Below the pieces are notes generated by a model. That model was not told where the DNA came from. It ran no database searches and saw only the letters and a program-made list of their open reading frames with translations. The translations under genes were made by a program, and so were the position numbers. 64,000 bases of DNA from Rheinheimera pacifica (GTDB lineage: Bacteria > Pseudomonadota > Gammaproteobacteria > Enterobacterales > Alteromonadaceae): NCBI RefSeq assembly GCF_024809855.1, contig NZ_JANUEM010000009.1, positions 1 to 64,000 on the forward strand. The letters run 5' to 3'. Positions 32,651 through 40,612 of this stretch are shown piece after piece. Each line of letters begins with the position of its first letter. Positions within the stretch are counted from its first letter, which is position 1.

Positions 32651-33823
32651 TTACATGACGCTACTGATAGCTTCGCGGGCACTGCGATAAAGTGCACCAA
32701 CGGTTCTATCAAATACCCAGCGGATAAATTTAAATGACAGCTCTGTCACAGTAGTTACTGCCTGGCGGGCGAATGTTAGCATGTGGCCCAGCAAACCTTT
32801 GGTCTGTTCAGCAAGAACCGTAGATGCTTTGGCAACGGCCTCCAGTGTTCTCGCCAACATATCGTAAAAAGTCAGGCCGGTACCAATAGCGGCCTGAGCC
32901 ATAACAGCCGTGTAATAGCCTGAGTCTTTGAGTAAAGTGATTAAGCCAGAGCTTATTTTTTCTGCCCAATAACTGGTAAATGAAGCCTGATGGCGATTTT
33001 CATATTTCAGCCGGACCCCAATATGGTTGACAGATGATTGTGTTTGCAGATTACGCCAACTGTTATTGTTGGCTGTATTCAGGTAACCTGGCGTTGCTTC
33101 TGTAGCCATTTTATGTGCAGCAAAGCTGATCCCTTGCCCAGGCGCTAACAAGACTTCTTCACCTTGATAAGGGGCATGTACAAAAGGCCACAGCGGTACC
33201 ATTGGAACAGGGTCTGCAGCATGTGTACAGCGGAAAATACGGTCGATGTTATTAGATGTTTTGATGGCGAAACCATCCAGCCCGACACGGGGAGCGCCGA
33301 AAGTATATAAAAAGACCTTATTTTTATAACGACGTTTAACCCAATCTGCCGTGATATGTGCCAGTGCGCCACCCAGGCTATGGCCGACACAATGTACAGT
33401 TCCGTTTGAGCTGCGTGCCAGTAAAGGCGTTAATGTGCTTTCTAATGCTGGTTTCATACTTTGAAAGGTTTTATTAAAACCGGCATGGATTAACGAATTA
33501 TTCTCACCACCGGTTAAGCCGATATGAGCGTCGGTAATACCGTCACTTAAGCTTGCGGTGCCACGAATAGCAATAACATGGTCGCCATCGTACTGTGCTT
33601 TTCCTTTACCAACAGCAGCAAAGCCTGTGGAGCGTTTTAGCATTCGGGCCAGTATGCTGCCGGAAATACCCTGAATAGGGCCATTTGATAAATCAAACTG
33701 AAATGCTTTATCAACATCAGGGACTGATTTACCAAAACGGTATAAACCTGAAGAGCTTGGTTTCTGTATGTCATAAGCTGCAGACGCCAGTTGTACTGCC
33801 AGTTTAGGTGTTAAAGTTGCCAT
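32651..33823 (-). CDS. Class 3 lipase-like protein, possible antibacterial effector
   Basis: 390 residues from ATG 33823 behind AAAGGA; an upstream in-frame start at 33865 would overlap the next gene. A lipase_3 (PF01764) alpha/beta-hydrolase domain covers about residues 10-240: VIAIRGTASLSDGITDAHIG, nucleophile GHSLGG (Ser149), FGAPRVG, and Asp204 in HAADPVP, with His216 or His237 completing the triad. Residues 290-390 form an unusual helical, amphipathic tail. There is no signal peptide. The neighbour upstream encodes an exported DUF6795-like protein. A cytosolic lipase plus a periplasmic partner recalls lipase effector/immunity pairs of type VI secretion, but no VgrG, PAAR or adaptor gene is present. 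Confidence 0.82.
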   Translation of the reverse strand: MATLTPKLAVQLASAAYDIQKPSSSGLYRFGKSVPDVDKAFQFDLSNGPIQGISGSILARMLKRSTGFAAVGKGKAQYDGDHVIAIRGTASLSDGITDAHIGLTGGENNSLIHAGFNKTFQSMKPALESTLTPLLARSSNGTVHCVGHSLGGALAHITADWVKRRYKNKVFLYTFGAPRVGLDGFAIKTSNNIDRIFRCTHAADPVPMVPLWPFVHAPYQGEEVLLAPGQGISFAAHKMATEATPGYLNTANNNSWRNLQTQSSVNHIGVRLKYENRHQASFTSYWAEKISSGLITLLKDSGYYTAVMAQAAIGTGLTFYDMLARTLEAVAKASTVLAEQTKGLLGHMLTFARQAVTTVTELSFKFIRWVFDRTVGALYRSAREAISSVM

Positions 33824-33845
33824 TAGATGATCCTTTCGATGGTAA

Positions 33846-34373
33846 TTAGTCCAGACTGCAGACACCTGTCACACCGTGTGGGTGGTCAGGAAACTCATGG
33901 TTGGGTAATTCGTAAGTTTTTTCCGGATGTGTTAATTCGCAACGTAATTGCTGCATTTTCTCGGTAAGTGTTTTCGCTTCAGAAGCATTCAGCGTGCTGT
34001 AGTACCACAACAAATAGCGTTGTTCGTCGTAATCAACATAAAGTACTTGTCGCTTAGCTGTATCAAAAGCCCCACCGGGGCGACTTGAGCGAATGTTTTT
34101 TTCATCAAAATCGAAATGGCCACTGCTGTCAGTTACAGCATGGTCCAGGTACTCTTTGTCGTACGTAAGCTCACGGAATACTTTAACGTTGGCCACCGGG
34201 GTGCCATTGAAAGTGATTTTACCGTGCACGGCAGGTGATAAATGCACATCGTATTTTTTAAACCAGCTAAACATATCTGCGTTAACCTGTTGTGAGAAAA
34301 CAATAAATACTAAAAAGCTCAATACCGCTGCCAACAGCGGCAACGGCTTTCGCCATACGTTGGACATACGCAT
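33846..34373 (-). CDS. Exported DUF6795-like protein, partner of the lipase
   Basis: 175 residues with an N-terminal hydrophobic segment (residues 10-31, PLPLLAAVLSFLVFIVFSQQ) acting as signal peptide or anchor, so periplasmic. The mature part starts with a beta-sandwich stretch, LSPAVHGKITFNGTPVANVKVFRE, resembling a transthyretin- or carboxypeptidase-regulatory-like fold. I match it to DUF6795 from memory, with moderate confidence. Two Cys residues (CELTH..., TGVCSLD) lie near the end. It lies 22 bases upstream of the lipase start on the same strand. If the lipase is a toxin acting in the periplasm, this could be its immunity protein. Base use is AT-rich relative to the flanks. Confidence 0.7.
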   Translation of the reverse strand: MRMSNVWRKPLPLLAAVLSFLVFIVFSQQVNADMFSWFKKYDVHLSPAVHGKITFNGTPVANVKVFRELTYDKEYLDHAVTDSSGHFDFDEKNIRSSRPGGAFDTAKRQVLYVDYDEQRYLLWYYSTLNASEAKTLTEKMQQLRCELTHPEKTYELPNHEFPDHPHGVTGVCSLD

Positions 34374-34527
34374 CCGGGCTCCGGCTAAAATGACGTTACT
34401 AAAAGATATATAAATAATGCAATTTTGTAAATTAATTATTTTATAAATTGAGGTTAAAAGAAGATGAAAGATGACGCTGCCGGGGTTGGCAGCGCCACTG
34501 TAGCGGTATTTTTAACAAGGCATAGAG

Positions 34528-35394
34528 TTAATAATCGAACTTATACGTGCTGAACAGCTGTTGTACCGCAAGCCAGATATCGCCAACTTTACCGTCAGCT
34601 ACCGGTTTATCGTTAACATATAGTACCGGTGCAATTTCTTTGCTGGAGCTGGTAAGCCAGATCTCATCTGCAGCCAGCACTTCGGCTTCGCTGATCTCGC
34701 GCTCTTCAACTTTAATGCTGCTGTGTTTGGTTAAAATGGCTAGCAGTATCTGCCGGGTAATGCCAGGTAGCAGTTTATGGCTTAACGGTGGCGTAGCAAT
34801 AACACCATCTTTTACCACAAACACGTTTACGGCTGCGCCCTCGGTTAAATTACCGTCTTTATCAAACAGTAATATCTCCTGTGCGCCTTGGTTGTAGCTT
34901 TGCTGGTAGTGCAGCACATTGCCAAGTAGCGATGTCGATTTAATGTGGCAGCGCTGCCAGCGTAAATCCTGGCCGGTAACCACAGCATAGGTGGTGGCTT
35001 TGGCTTTATCTGCCACCGGCTCTGGTGGGATGGCAAAGGCAAAGCCAAATACCGTTGGCGCTATATTGGCCGGAAAAGCATGGCCGCGCTTGGTATCGGT
35101 ACCGCGGCTAACCTGAAAATACACACCGAGGTTATCGCCCAGTTCTGTGCGATTATCTGCCAGCAGCTTATCAGCAATGCTTTGCCAGTCAGCCAGGCTT
35201 AGCTTAGGGTCAATCGACAGTTGCGCCAGGCCGCTGTGCATGCGGTCAATATGCGGGCCAAAACCAACAAAGCGGCCGCCATAACTTGGGATCACTTCGT
35301 AGATACCGTCGCCAAATAAAAAGCCGCGGTCCATCGGCGATATTTTCGCTTCGCTGGCCGGTACAAAGGCGCCGTTTAAATATACTGTTGTCAT
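34528..35394 (-). CDS. dat: D-amino-acid aminotransferase (class IV)
   Basis: 288 residues of the fold-type IV PLP aminotransferases, as in Bacillus D-alanine aminotransferase. Visible motifs are the N-terminal YLNGAFVPASEAKISPMDRGFLFGDGIYEV, the PLP lysine in WQRCHIKSTSLLGNVL (about residue 145), and the phosphate-binding NLTEGAAVNVFVV and LPGITRQILL. It swaps amino groups between D-Ala and 2-oxoglutarate, giving D-Glu and pyruvate. The gene lies 214 bases after the D-glutamate-cyclase-like gene on the same strand, separated by a hairpin-rich repeat. The context points to D-Glu metabolism. A branched-chain or aminodeoxychorismate-lyase-like role is less likely given the RGxxxRGHAFP-type region. 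Confidence 0.87.
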   Translation of the reverse strand: MTTVYLNGAFVPASEAKISPMDRGFLFGDGIYEVIPSYGGRFVGFGPHIDRMHSGLAQLSIDPKLSLADWQSIADKLLADNRTELGDNLGVYFQVSRGTDTKRGHAFPANIAPTVFGFAFAIPPEPVADKAKATTYAVVTGQDLRWQRCHIKSTSLLGNVLHYQQSYNQGAQEILLFDKDGNLTEGAAVNVFVVKDGVIATPPLSHKLLPGITRQILLAILTKHSSIKVEEREISEAEVLAADEIWLTSSSKEIAPVLYVNDKPVADGKVGDIWLAVQQLFSTYKFDY

Positions 35395-35464
35395 AGCATT
35401 TCTCTCATCAAAGCTACTCAGATGTATGTTGAGCGGAATCGATATGCTCTAAACCAACCGTTGA

Positions 35465-35548
35465 CGGCATGGATGCCGACAAATTCGTCAGGAACGAATT
35501 TGAACAGCTCCGCTGGCCCGTCAAGGGTGAACTTCATGGATGAAGTTC
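35465..35548. repeat. Triple-hairpin intergenic element
   Basis: Three consecutive inverted repeats: CGGCAT/ATGCCG (35465-35478), AAATTCGT/ACGAATTT (35481-35501) and GAACTTCA/TGAAGTTC (35529-35548). The first and third share an ATGGAT centre. It lies between dat and the DUF4392 gene and is followed by a GC-rich tail to about 35605. It looks like a dispersed REP/MITE-like element, but no second copy is in this window. Confidence 0.6.
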
Positions 35549-35608
35549 ATAACCGAGCCTACAGGGACGTATTTACGGCGTGTTGGTGTGGGCATATCGG
35601 TTCTGCGG

Positions 35609-36463
35609 CTAGTCAGCACCTTGCAACACAGTGCACAAATCTTTAATCAATTGCTGGCCTTCAGTATGCTCCAAGCCGTCTTCAGTCAGAGTGTTTAGCC
35701 GGGTAACGCCATCCATACTGCCTTTGGCTGATAAATACTGCAAAATTGCCAGCGGGTCGGCATCACTTAGCAGGTTTTCATTGCGCAGCAAGGACACCAT
35801 AGCCGCCAGTCCCCAGGCTGCCCAGTTCGATACATCGGCGACAATCAGCTCGTCGCACTGGGTAACACAAGGCGTAATATTCAGCGCACTAACGGCCTGC
35901 AGCAGATTTCCCATACCAATTTCATTGCCACCATCGCCAATGCCAATAGTCGGGCAGGGAGCCTGGGTTAAAAAATAATCAAAGCTGGCACAGCGGGCAC
36001 TGATATCTTCACCGCGCATATTGGCGTAGCGCTGCTGTGCATTAAAACCGGGCCTTTCGATAGAGATCACCAGCTGCGGCTGTAATTCTGCCAGCGCCTT
36101 AGTGGCAATGGTCGGCAGCGCTTCGTACTGATTTACCGTAATTTGGTAGCACTGGTAATCAGCTTTTAATGCGCTGTATAGCGGGTCGCCACAGACAATG
36201 ACAGGCTTTGCTCCTAACTGCGTGAGCAACTGATATAAAGCAATAGCGCCAACCGGGCCGTCGGTTTCAAAGGTATCCAGCACCGGAAAACCGGTGCCGA
36301 TAAGCACAGTACCACGGCATTGGTTAATCAGCCGCGCTGCACGCAGAATATAACCGGGGCGCAAATGTGGCTGCAGTGTGGCCATGCCACGCAGGTTTTG
36401 CCGCACTAATAGCTGTTCTATCTGTTGGCTTAACGCCAGAAAATCAGGGTTCAGTGCTGTCAT
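35609..36463 (-). CDS. D-glutamate cyclase-like protein (DUF4392)
   Basis: 284 residues covering one DUF4392 domain, related to the C-terminal half of mammalian D-glutamate cyclase, which turns D-Glu into 5-oxo-D-proline. The motifs are VLIGTGFPVLDTFETDGPVGA (about residues 50-70), VISIERPGFNAQQRYANMRG, and the family hallmark TIGIGDGGNEIGMGNLL (about 176-192). The start overlaps the pxpC stop by one base (TAATG), so it is the fourth gene of the 5-oxoprolinase operon. This location strongly suggests a link between D-glutamate and 5-oxoproline. Direction and stereochemistry of the combined route remain open. Confidence 0.88.
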   Translation of the reverse strand: MTALNPDFLALSQQIEQLLVRQNLRGMATLQPHLRPGYILRAARLINQCRGTVLIGTGFPVLDTFETDGPVGAIALYQLLTQLGAKPVIVCGDPLYSALKADYQCYQITVNQYEALPTIATKALAELQPQLVISIERPGFNAQQRYANMRGEDISARCASFDYFLTQAPCPTIGIGDGGNEIGMGNLLQAVSALNITPCVTQCDELIVADVSNWAAWGLAAMVSLLRNENLLSDADPLAILQYLSAKGSMDGVTRLNTLTEDGLEHTEGQQLIKDLCTVLQGAD

Positions 36464-37404
36464 TACAGGCTTACCAGTTGGCTTGTTATAGCATCAGTAC
36501 GTACTTTGGCTAAACACAGTGCATTGTGCGCCTGTTCAGGGCTGATGGGGGTAAAGTACAGCTCTGTACCGGCCACCGCCTGCGCCAGCAGCGCGCAATC
36601 AAGCGATAGAACTGAACCTATTTTCGGATAACCGCCCAGTGTCTGACGGTCATTCAGTAATACTATCGGCTGGCCATCGGGCGGTATTTGTACTGCGCCG
36701 TAACAGATGCCTTCAGATAACAACTGGCTTTGCTGGCTGTGAATGGCAGTACCAGTTAGCTTATAACCCATACGATCGGCCTGTGGTGTTACTTTATAGC
36801 TGTTAAGGTAAAAGCGCTGCCGCTCGGTAACAGGAAAGCTGTCTGCCTGATAACCTTCAACCAACCGTAGTGTCAGAACGCGGTTAAACTGCGGCCGGTA
36901 GGCCAGCGGCAGGCTTAGCCGTGGTAGCTGGTTAACCGGCTGTGCGGCCAGCACATCACCGCTTTGTAATTTATTACCCTTTAAGCCACCAATACCTTCG
37001 CGCAGCACGGTAGATACGCTGCCAAACTGAGGCGTAACAGCAAAACCTCCGGAAGCGGCCAGATAAGCCCGCAGGCCCTGGCTTACCATGCCCAGTTCTA
37101 TAACATCGCCAGGCTGAACTTTATGCACTGTCCAAAGCTCAGCTGCTTTGCCATTAATGCTAAGTGGCAGTTCGGCACCGGTAACAGCAATATAGCTGCT
37201 GGTGTTGGTGCGCAGTTGCAGGCCGCCAACACTGCACTCTATCAGGGGGGCACCATAGTCGTTGCCCAGTAACCTGTTAGCCCAGCGGGCAGAAGGGGCA
37301 TCCATAGCGCCGCCGGTGGTTAAGCCCAGCGCACTCTGGCCGAAACGGCCTCTATCCTGCAACAGGCTTAGTACGCCGGCAGCTATTACTTCAAAGCCAC
37401 TCAT
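36463..37404 (-). CDS. pxpC: 5-oxoprolinase subunit PxpC (biotin-dependent carboxylase-like)
   Basis: 313 residues of the KipA/allophanate-hydrolase subunit 2 family. It begins FEVIAAGVLSLLQDRGRFGQSALGLTTGGAMD and contains LIECSVGGLQLR and the late SEGICYGAVQIPPDGQPIVLLNDRQTLGGYPKIGSV. With PxpA and PxpB it hydrolyses 5-oxoproline to glutamate using ATP. The start overlaps pxpB by 4 bases (ATGA) and the stop overlaps the DUF4392 gene by one. Length and motifs are normal. Confidence 0.93.
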   Translation of the reverse strand: MSGFEVIAAGVLSLLQDRGRFGQSALGLTTGGAMDAPSARWANRLLGNDYGAPLIECSVGGLQLRTNTSSYIAVTGAELPLSINGKAAELWTVHKVQPGDVIELGMVSQGLRAYLAASGGFAVTPQFGSVSTVLREGIGGLKGNKLQSGDVLAAQPVNQLPRLSLPLAYRPQFNRVLTLRLVEGYQADSFPVTERQRFYLNSYKVTPQADRMGYKLTGTAIHSQQSQLLSEGICYGAVQIPPDGQPIVLLNDRQTLGGYPKIGSVLSLDCALLAQAVAGTELYFTPISPEQAHNALCLAKVRTDAITSQLVSL

Positions 37405-38120
37405 AGCTTAGCACCTTGTAGTTCACCACCCAGGCGTAAAAACTCTGCTTTATCTATCGCGACAAAACGCACTTCATCGCCTACCGACACCGGCATTACC
37501 GGTGTTTGCTCAGGGTTAAACATCCGCGTTGGGCAAAGGCCGATTAAATTCCAGCCGCCAGGTGATTGTGCCGGATATATCGCAGTTTGCCGGTCGGCAA
37601 TAGCAACGGCACCCCGTGGCACTTTGGCGCGAGGTGTGGCTAAACGTGGCATTTGCAATAGTGGGTCTACCTCACCTAAATAGGCAAAGCCCGGTGCAAA
37701 GCCAATGGCATAAACACGGTAACTGACAGCCTGATGACGCTGAATAACCTCATCAATGCTGATGTTTTTTGTTTGGGCAATAAGGGCTAAATCCGGCCCG
37801 CTTTCCTCACTGTAATACACCGGTAGTTCGACAACTTTGCCGCTCTGGCTATCGCTATTGTGCAAGTTGGCCAGGCAGTGCTTCAGCTGTGCCTGTACGC
37901 GAAAGTGGTCGGTACGCAGCGGGTTAAACATCACCAGCACCGAGGCGTAAGAGGGCAATACATCGATAAGATCTTCAGCCAGTTCTGCCCGGATCAGCAC
38001 ACAAGCCTGTTGTACCAGAGCGGATATAGCTGGGTCAATGCGCTGGTCAAAATACAATATCAGGGCATTTTCACCGGCCAGGGTAAGTTGGTACTGCGGT
38101 TTACTCATACCCATACTCAT
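37401..38120 (-). CDS. pxpB: 5-oxoprolinase subunit PxpB (KipI-like)
   Basis: 239 residues of the KipI/allophanate-hydrolase subunit 1 family: GENALILYFDQRIDPAISALVQ near the start, DVLPSYASVLVMFNP, and the cyclophilin-like part with RVYAIGFAPGFAYLGEVD, LPRLATPRAKVPRGAVAIADRQTAIYP and SPGGWNLIGLCP. It is the second subunit of the ATP-dependent 5-oxoprolinase. The start overlaps the pxpA stop by 4 bases, indicating coupled translation; an alternative ATG lies 12 bases inside. Confidence 0.93.
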   Translation of the reverse strand: MSMGMSKPQYQLTLAGENALILYFDQRIDPAISALVQQACVLIRAELAEDLIDVLPSYASVLVMFNPLRTDHFRVQAQLKHCLANLHNSDSQSGKVVELPVYYSEESGPDLALIAQTKNISIDEVIQRHQAVSYRVYAIGFAPGFAYLGEVDPLLQMPRLATPRAKVPRGAVAIADRQTAIYPAQSPGGWNLIGLCPTRMFNPEQTPVMPVSVGDEVRFVAIDKAEFLRLGGELQGAKL

Positions 38121-38842
38121 TTTAACAGGGCCCTAATTTGCTGCACCTGGGCAATAGCGGCCTGGTTATCGCCATGCACACACAATGTATCGGCAGCCAG
38201 AGCCAGTTGTTTGCCGCTTGCGGTGGTGACGATGCCGTGTTTAACCAGTTGGGTAACCTGGGCCAGCATTTCATCAGCATGTAATACAGCGCCCGGCTGG
38301 TTGCGCGGGGTGAGTTTGCCATCGTCTGTATAACGCCGGTCAGCAAAGGCTTCAAATAACAGAGTAACGCCCTTGGTAGCTGCTAAATCGCGGTAATCCT
38401 GCTGCTGTGCTGTGGCTAAAATCATCAGTTTAAGCGGTTTATAGTAGCTGGTAACGGCGTCCAGTACCGCAGCAAATACGGCTGGTTTGCTCATCATATC
38501 GTTGTATAAAGCACCGTGCGGCTTGACATAGCTAAGGGTTAAGCCAGCGCTTTGTGCCATACCATCCAGTGCGGCAATCTGGTAATGCAGGCTGTTCACT
38601 ATTTCACTGTGCGACAGAGCCATACTACGTCGGCCAAAGCCTTGTAAGTCGGGGTAAGATGGGTGTGCGCCGATAACAACACTGTGCTGTTTCGCCAGTT
38701 GTAAGGTTTTTGCCATTACATCCGCATCACCGGCATGAAAGCCACAGGCAATATTGGCCATATCAATATGTGGCATAACGTCGCTGTCCAGCCCCATTTG
38801 CCAGCTGCCAAAGCTTTCACCCAAATCACAGTTAAGTTTCAT
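38117..38842 (-). CDS. pxpA: 5-oxoprolinase subunit PxpA (LamB/YcsF family)
   Basis: 241 residues from ATG 38842 behind GGAGGGAAG. Upstream in-frame codons to 38875 lack a ribosome site and precede the conserved start MKLNCDLGESFGSWQMG. The family blocks are PHIDMANIACGFHAGDADVM, GAHPSYPDLQGFGRR, YVKPHGALYND and CVHGDN. It carries the LamB/YcsF barrel with the probable 5-oxoproline ring-opening site. It leads the pxpA-pxpB-pxpC-DUF4392 operon. A dyad at 38909-38939 upstream is a candidate operator. Confidence 0.94.
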   Translation of the reverse strand: MKLNCDLGESFGSWQMGLDSDVMPHIDMANIACGFHAGDADVMAKTLQLAKQHSVVIGAHPSYPDLQGFGRRSMALSHSEIVNSLHYQIAALDGMAQSAGLTLSYVKPHGALYNDMMSKPAVFAAVLDAVTSYYKPLKLMILATAQQQDYRDLAATKGVTLLFEAFADRRYTDDGKLTPRNQPGAVLHADEMLAQVTQLVKHGIVTTASGKQLALAADTLCVHGDNQAAIAQVQQIRALLK

Positions 38843-38908
38843 CTTCCCTCCGCAATGGAAAAATAATTTATTCATATTGCGTTCAATTTTAGTAATAGTC
38901 TAGTCGTA

Positions 38909-38939
38909 TGCGACCAGTTACTGCTATCTGTTGGTCGCA
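38909..38939. promoter_or_regulatory. Inverted repeat upstream of the pxp operon
   Basis: TGCGACCA (38909-38916) and TGGTCGCA (38932-38939) are perfect 8-bp arms 15 bases apart, 67 bases upstream of pxpA. There is no following T-run on the minus strand, so an operator is more likely than a terminator for zapE. The regulator is not known. Confidence 0.5.
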
Positions 38940-38990
38940 CAAGCTTATGATCAGGGTAGCAAGTATGCCCTGTTGTTGGCAAAAACTGCT

Positions 38991-40103
38991 TTATGTGATG
39001 GTGGTGTTGTGTTTTAACCCGCGGTTTTGCATTTCATGCAGCCGCGAGCTGCAACGGGCGAAGGTGAACGCCAGTTGTTTTGCCTGATACAACTCATTAA
39101 CCGGCACGTCGGCGCTAAGCAGTAACATAGTGCCTCTGTCGTAGCATTCATCTACCAGGGCGATAAAGCGGCGGGCTTCGTTGTCCAGTTTGCTGACATA
39201 GTATTCTTTGTGCTCACGCTGATAACAGTCTTCAACGCCGTGCACTATCGGCTTATCGGCCAGATAGCTAAATTGCGGTACGCCGTGTACGGCAATAGCG
39301 GTGTACTGGCTACACAGCGCCATATAATCCAGCTGGCTACGCGGCCCGGCGCAAATGGCGTTAAAGTTAAAGCCTATAAGGTGTTGGTTATGCCACAGTG
39401 CCGGTACATTGCGGTTTAGCAAATTAATTGTTGGTAATGCCGTCAGCGGGCCGCTTAGTTGCTCTGCCTTTTGTTGCAGTGTTGCCAGGCTGGCACCCTG
39501 TAAATAATACGGCCAGCTTTGCTGCTGGTGCAGGCGGTAATCTTCGCCGCTGTCCAGCGTTACCACCTCGCAGTGTTGCTGCAACAAGGCGATAGTGGGC
39601 AAAAACCGTTGCCGTTGAAGGCCATTGGCGTATAGCTGCTCCGGCAAAGCATTCGAGGTAGTAACCAATACCACGCCAGCGTTAAACAAATGGCGCCATA
39701 GCGTACCGAGTAACATGGCATCGCCGATGTCGTTGACAAAAAACTCATCAAAACACAATACCCGGTACTGCGCTGCCCACTGCGCAGCAATATGCTGCAA
39801 CGGCTCTGGCTGGCCGCTTAGCTGGTGCAGCTCCTGGTGAATACGTGCCATAAAATGATGAAAATGCAGCCGGATCTTCTGCGATGTTTTTAGCTGTTGG
39901 TAAAACAGATCCATCAGCAGGGTTTTGCCACGGCCAACCGGGCCCTGAATGTACAAACCACGCAGCGAAGACGGAGCCGCGGCGCTTTGGCCGCTACTTA
40001 GCTTCTGTGCCAGCAGCGATAAGTGCTGCAGCAGTTGATACTGGTTTTCGTCGTAGCTTAGCGCTGCCTTGGCAACCTGCTGTTGGTATAGGGTAAGTGG
40101 AAT
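38991..40103 (-). CDS. zapE: Cell division ATPase ZapE (AFG1-like), apparently with an ATT start
   Basis: A 370-residue AFG1/ZapE P-loop ATPase. Walker A is GLYIQGPVGRGKT, followed by LMDLFYQQL, Walker B LCFDEFFVNDIGDAM, VTTSNALPEQLYANGLQRQRFLP and a C-terminal FARCSSRLHEMQ. ZapE acts at the division site under stress. The frame is open upstream of Walker A to a stop at 40158-40160 but holds no ATG, GTG or TTG there. The only good start is ATT at 40101-40103, five bases behind GAGG and 11 bases after the toxin gene stop. It gives (M)PLTLYQQQVAKAALSY and a total length near E. coli ZapE (375). A TTG at 39956 would remove the conserved N-terminal domain. Confidence 0.9.
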   Translation of the reverse strand: MPLTLYQQQVAKAALSYDENQYQLLQHLSLLAQKLSSGQSAAAPSSLRGLYIQGPVGRGKTLLMDLFYQQLKTSQKIRLHFHHFMARIHQELHQLSGQPEPLQHIAAQWAAQYRVLCFDEFFVNDIGDAMLLGTLWRHLFNAGVVLVTTSNALPEQLYANGLQRQRFLPTIALLQQHCEVVTLDSGEDYRLHQQQSWPYYLQGASLATLQQKAEQLSGPLTALPTINLLNRNVPALWHNQHLIGFNFNAICAGPRSQLDYMALCSQYTAIAVHGVPQFSYLADKPIVHGVEDCYQREHKEYYVSKLDNEARRFIALVDECYDRGTMLLLSADVPVNELYQAKQLAFTFARCSSRLHEMQNRGLKHNTTIT

Positions 40104-40114
40104 AACTGCCTCAC

Positions 40115-40612
40115 TTAAGCAAAACTGGCGCGGATATCGGCGATGGTAATAAACAGTTTATTTTCACTATCGGCAAAGGCGGTAAAGCCGTAGTGTTGAT
40201 AAAATTGGCTTACACCGTCTTTAGCATCGACTATCACCAGTGGAAAACCCACGGTATCGCTGGCATGCAGCAATTTTCGCAGGGCATCTATCAGCAACCA
40301 TTCGCCCAGCCGCAGGTTCTTATAACGCTGATCAACTGCCAACCGGGCAATGAGGCCGGCGGAGGTTCCTGGCTGATGCTTTTTCTGTAAAGGAGTTGGT
40401 AGTGCGTTTAAGTCAACCGGGGTCATGGTCAGAGTGTAAAAACCGGCTATATGCTGAGGGTTGTTATCATCTTCCAGCACAAAGGTACGGCTGTTGTCTT
40501 TACGTGCTTGCTGGCCAGCCATTACTTTCAGGTAGTTGTTTAATGGCACAATGCCGCAATCAAAGCGGTTGCGGTCATGTTTAACTTTATCCAGCAGTAC
40601 CGTTTGCATCAA
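40115..40612 (-). CDS. GNAT toxin, TacT-like (type II toxin-antitoxin)
   Basis: 165 residues. It is a GNAT acetyltransferase of the kind paired with DUF1778 antitoxins (TacT, AtaT, KacT), which acetylate aminoacyl-tRNA and stop translation. Visible blocks are the N-terminal FDCGIVPLNNYLKVMAGQQARKDNSRTFVL, the acetyl-CoA region LIARLAVDQRYKNLRLGEWLLIDALRK (about residues 88-114), and the catalytic Tyr region QFYQHYGFTAF. The start overlaps the antitoxin stop by 4 bases. The zapE reading frame begins 11 bases after its stop, an unusual operon link between a toxin module and a division gene. Activity in vivo is inferred from family. Confidence 0.9.
   Translation of the reverse strand: MMQTVLLDKVKHDRNRFDCGIVPLNNYLKVMAGQQARKDNSRTFVLEDDNNPQHIAGFYTLTMTPVDLNALPTPLQKKHQPGTSAGLIARLAVDQRYKNLRLGEWLLIDALRKLLHASDTVGFPLVIVDAKDGVSQFYQHYGFTAFADSENKLFITIADIRASFA

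Noticed and set aside
38991-39956. zapE beginning at TTG 39956
   Set aside because: The TTG is the Leu codon of the conserved GLYIQGPVGRGKT block, immediately before Walker A. Using it would delete about 49 conserved residues and it has no ribosome site.
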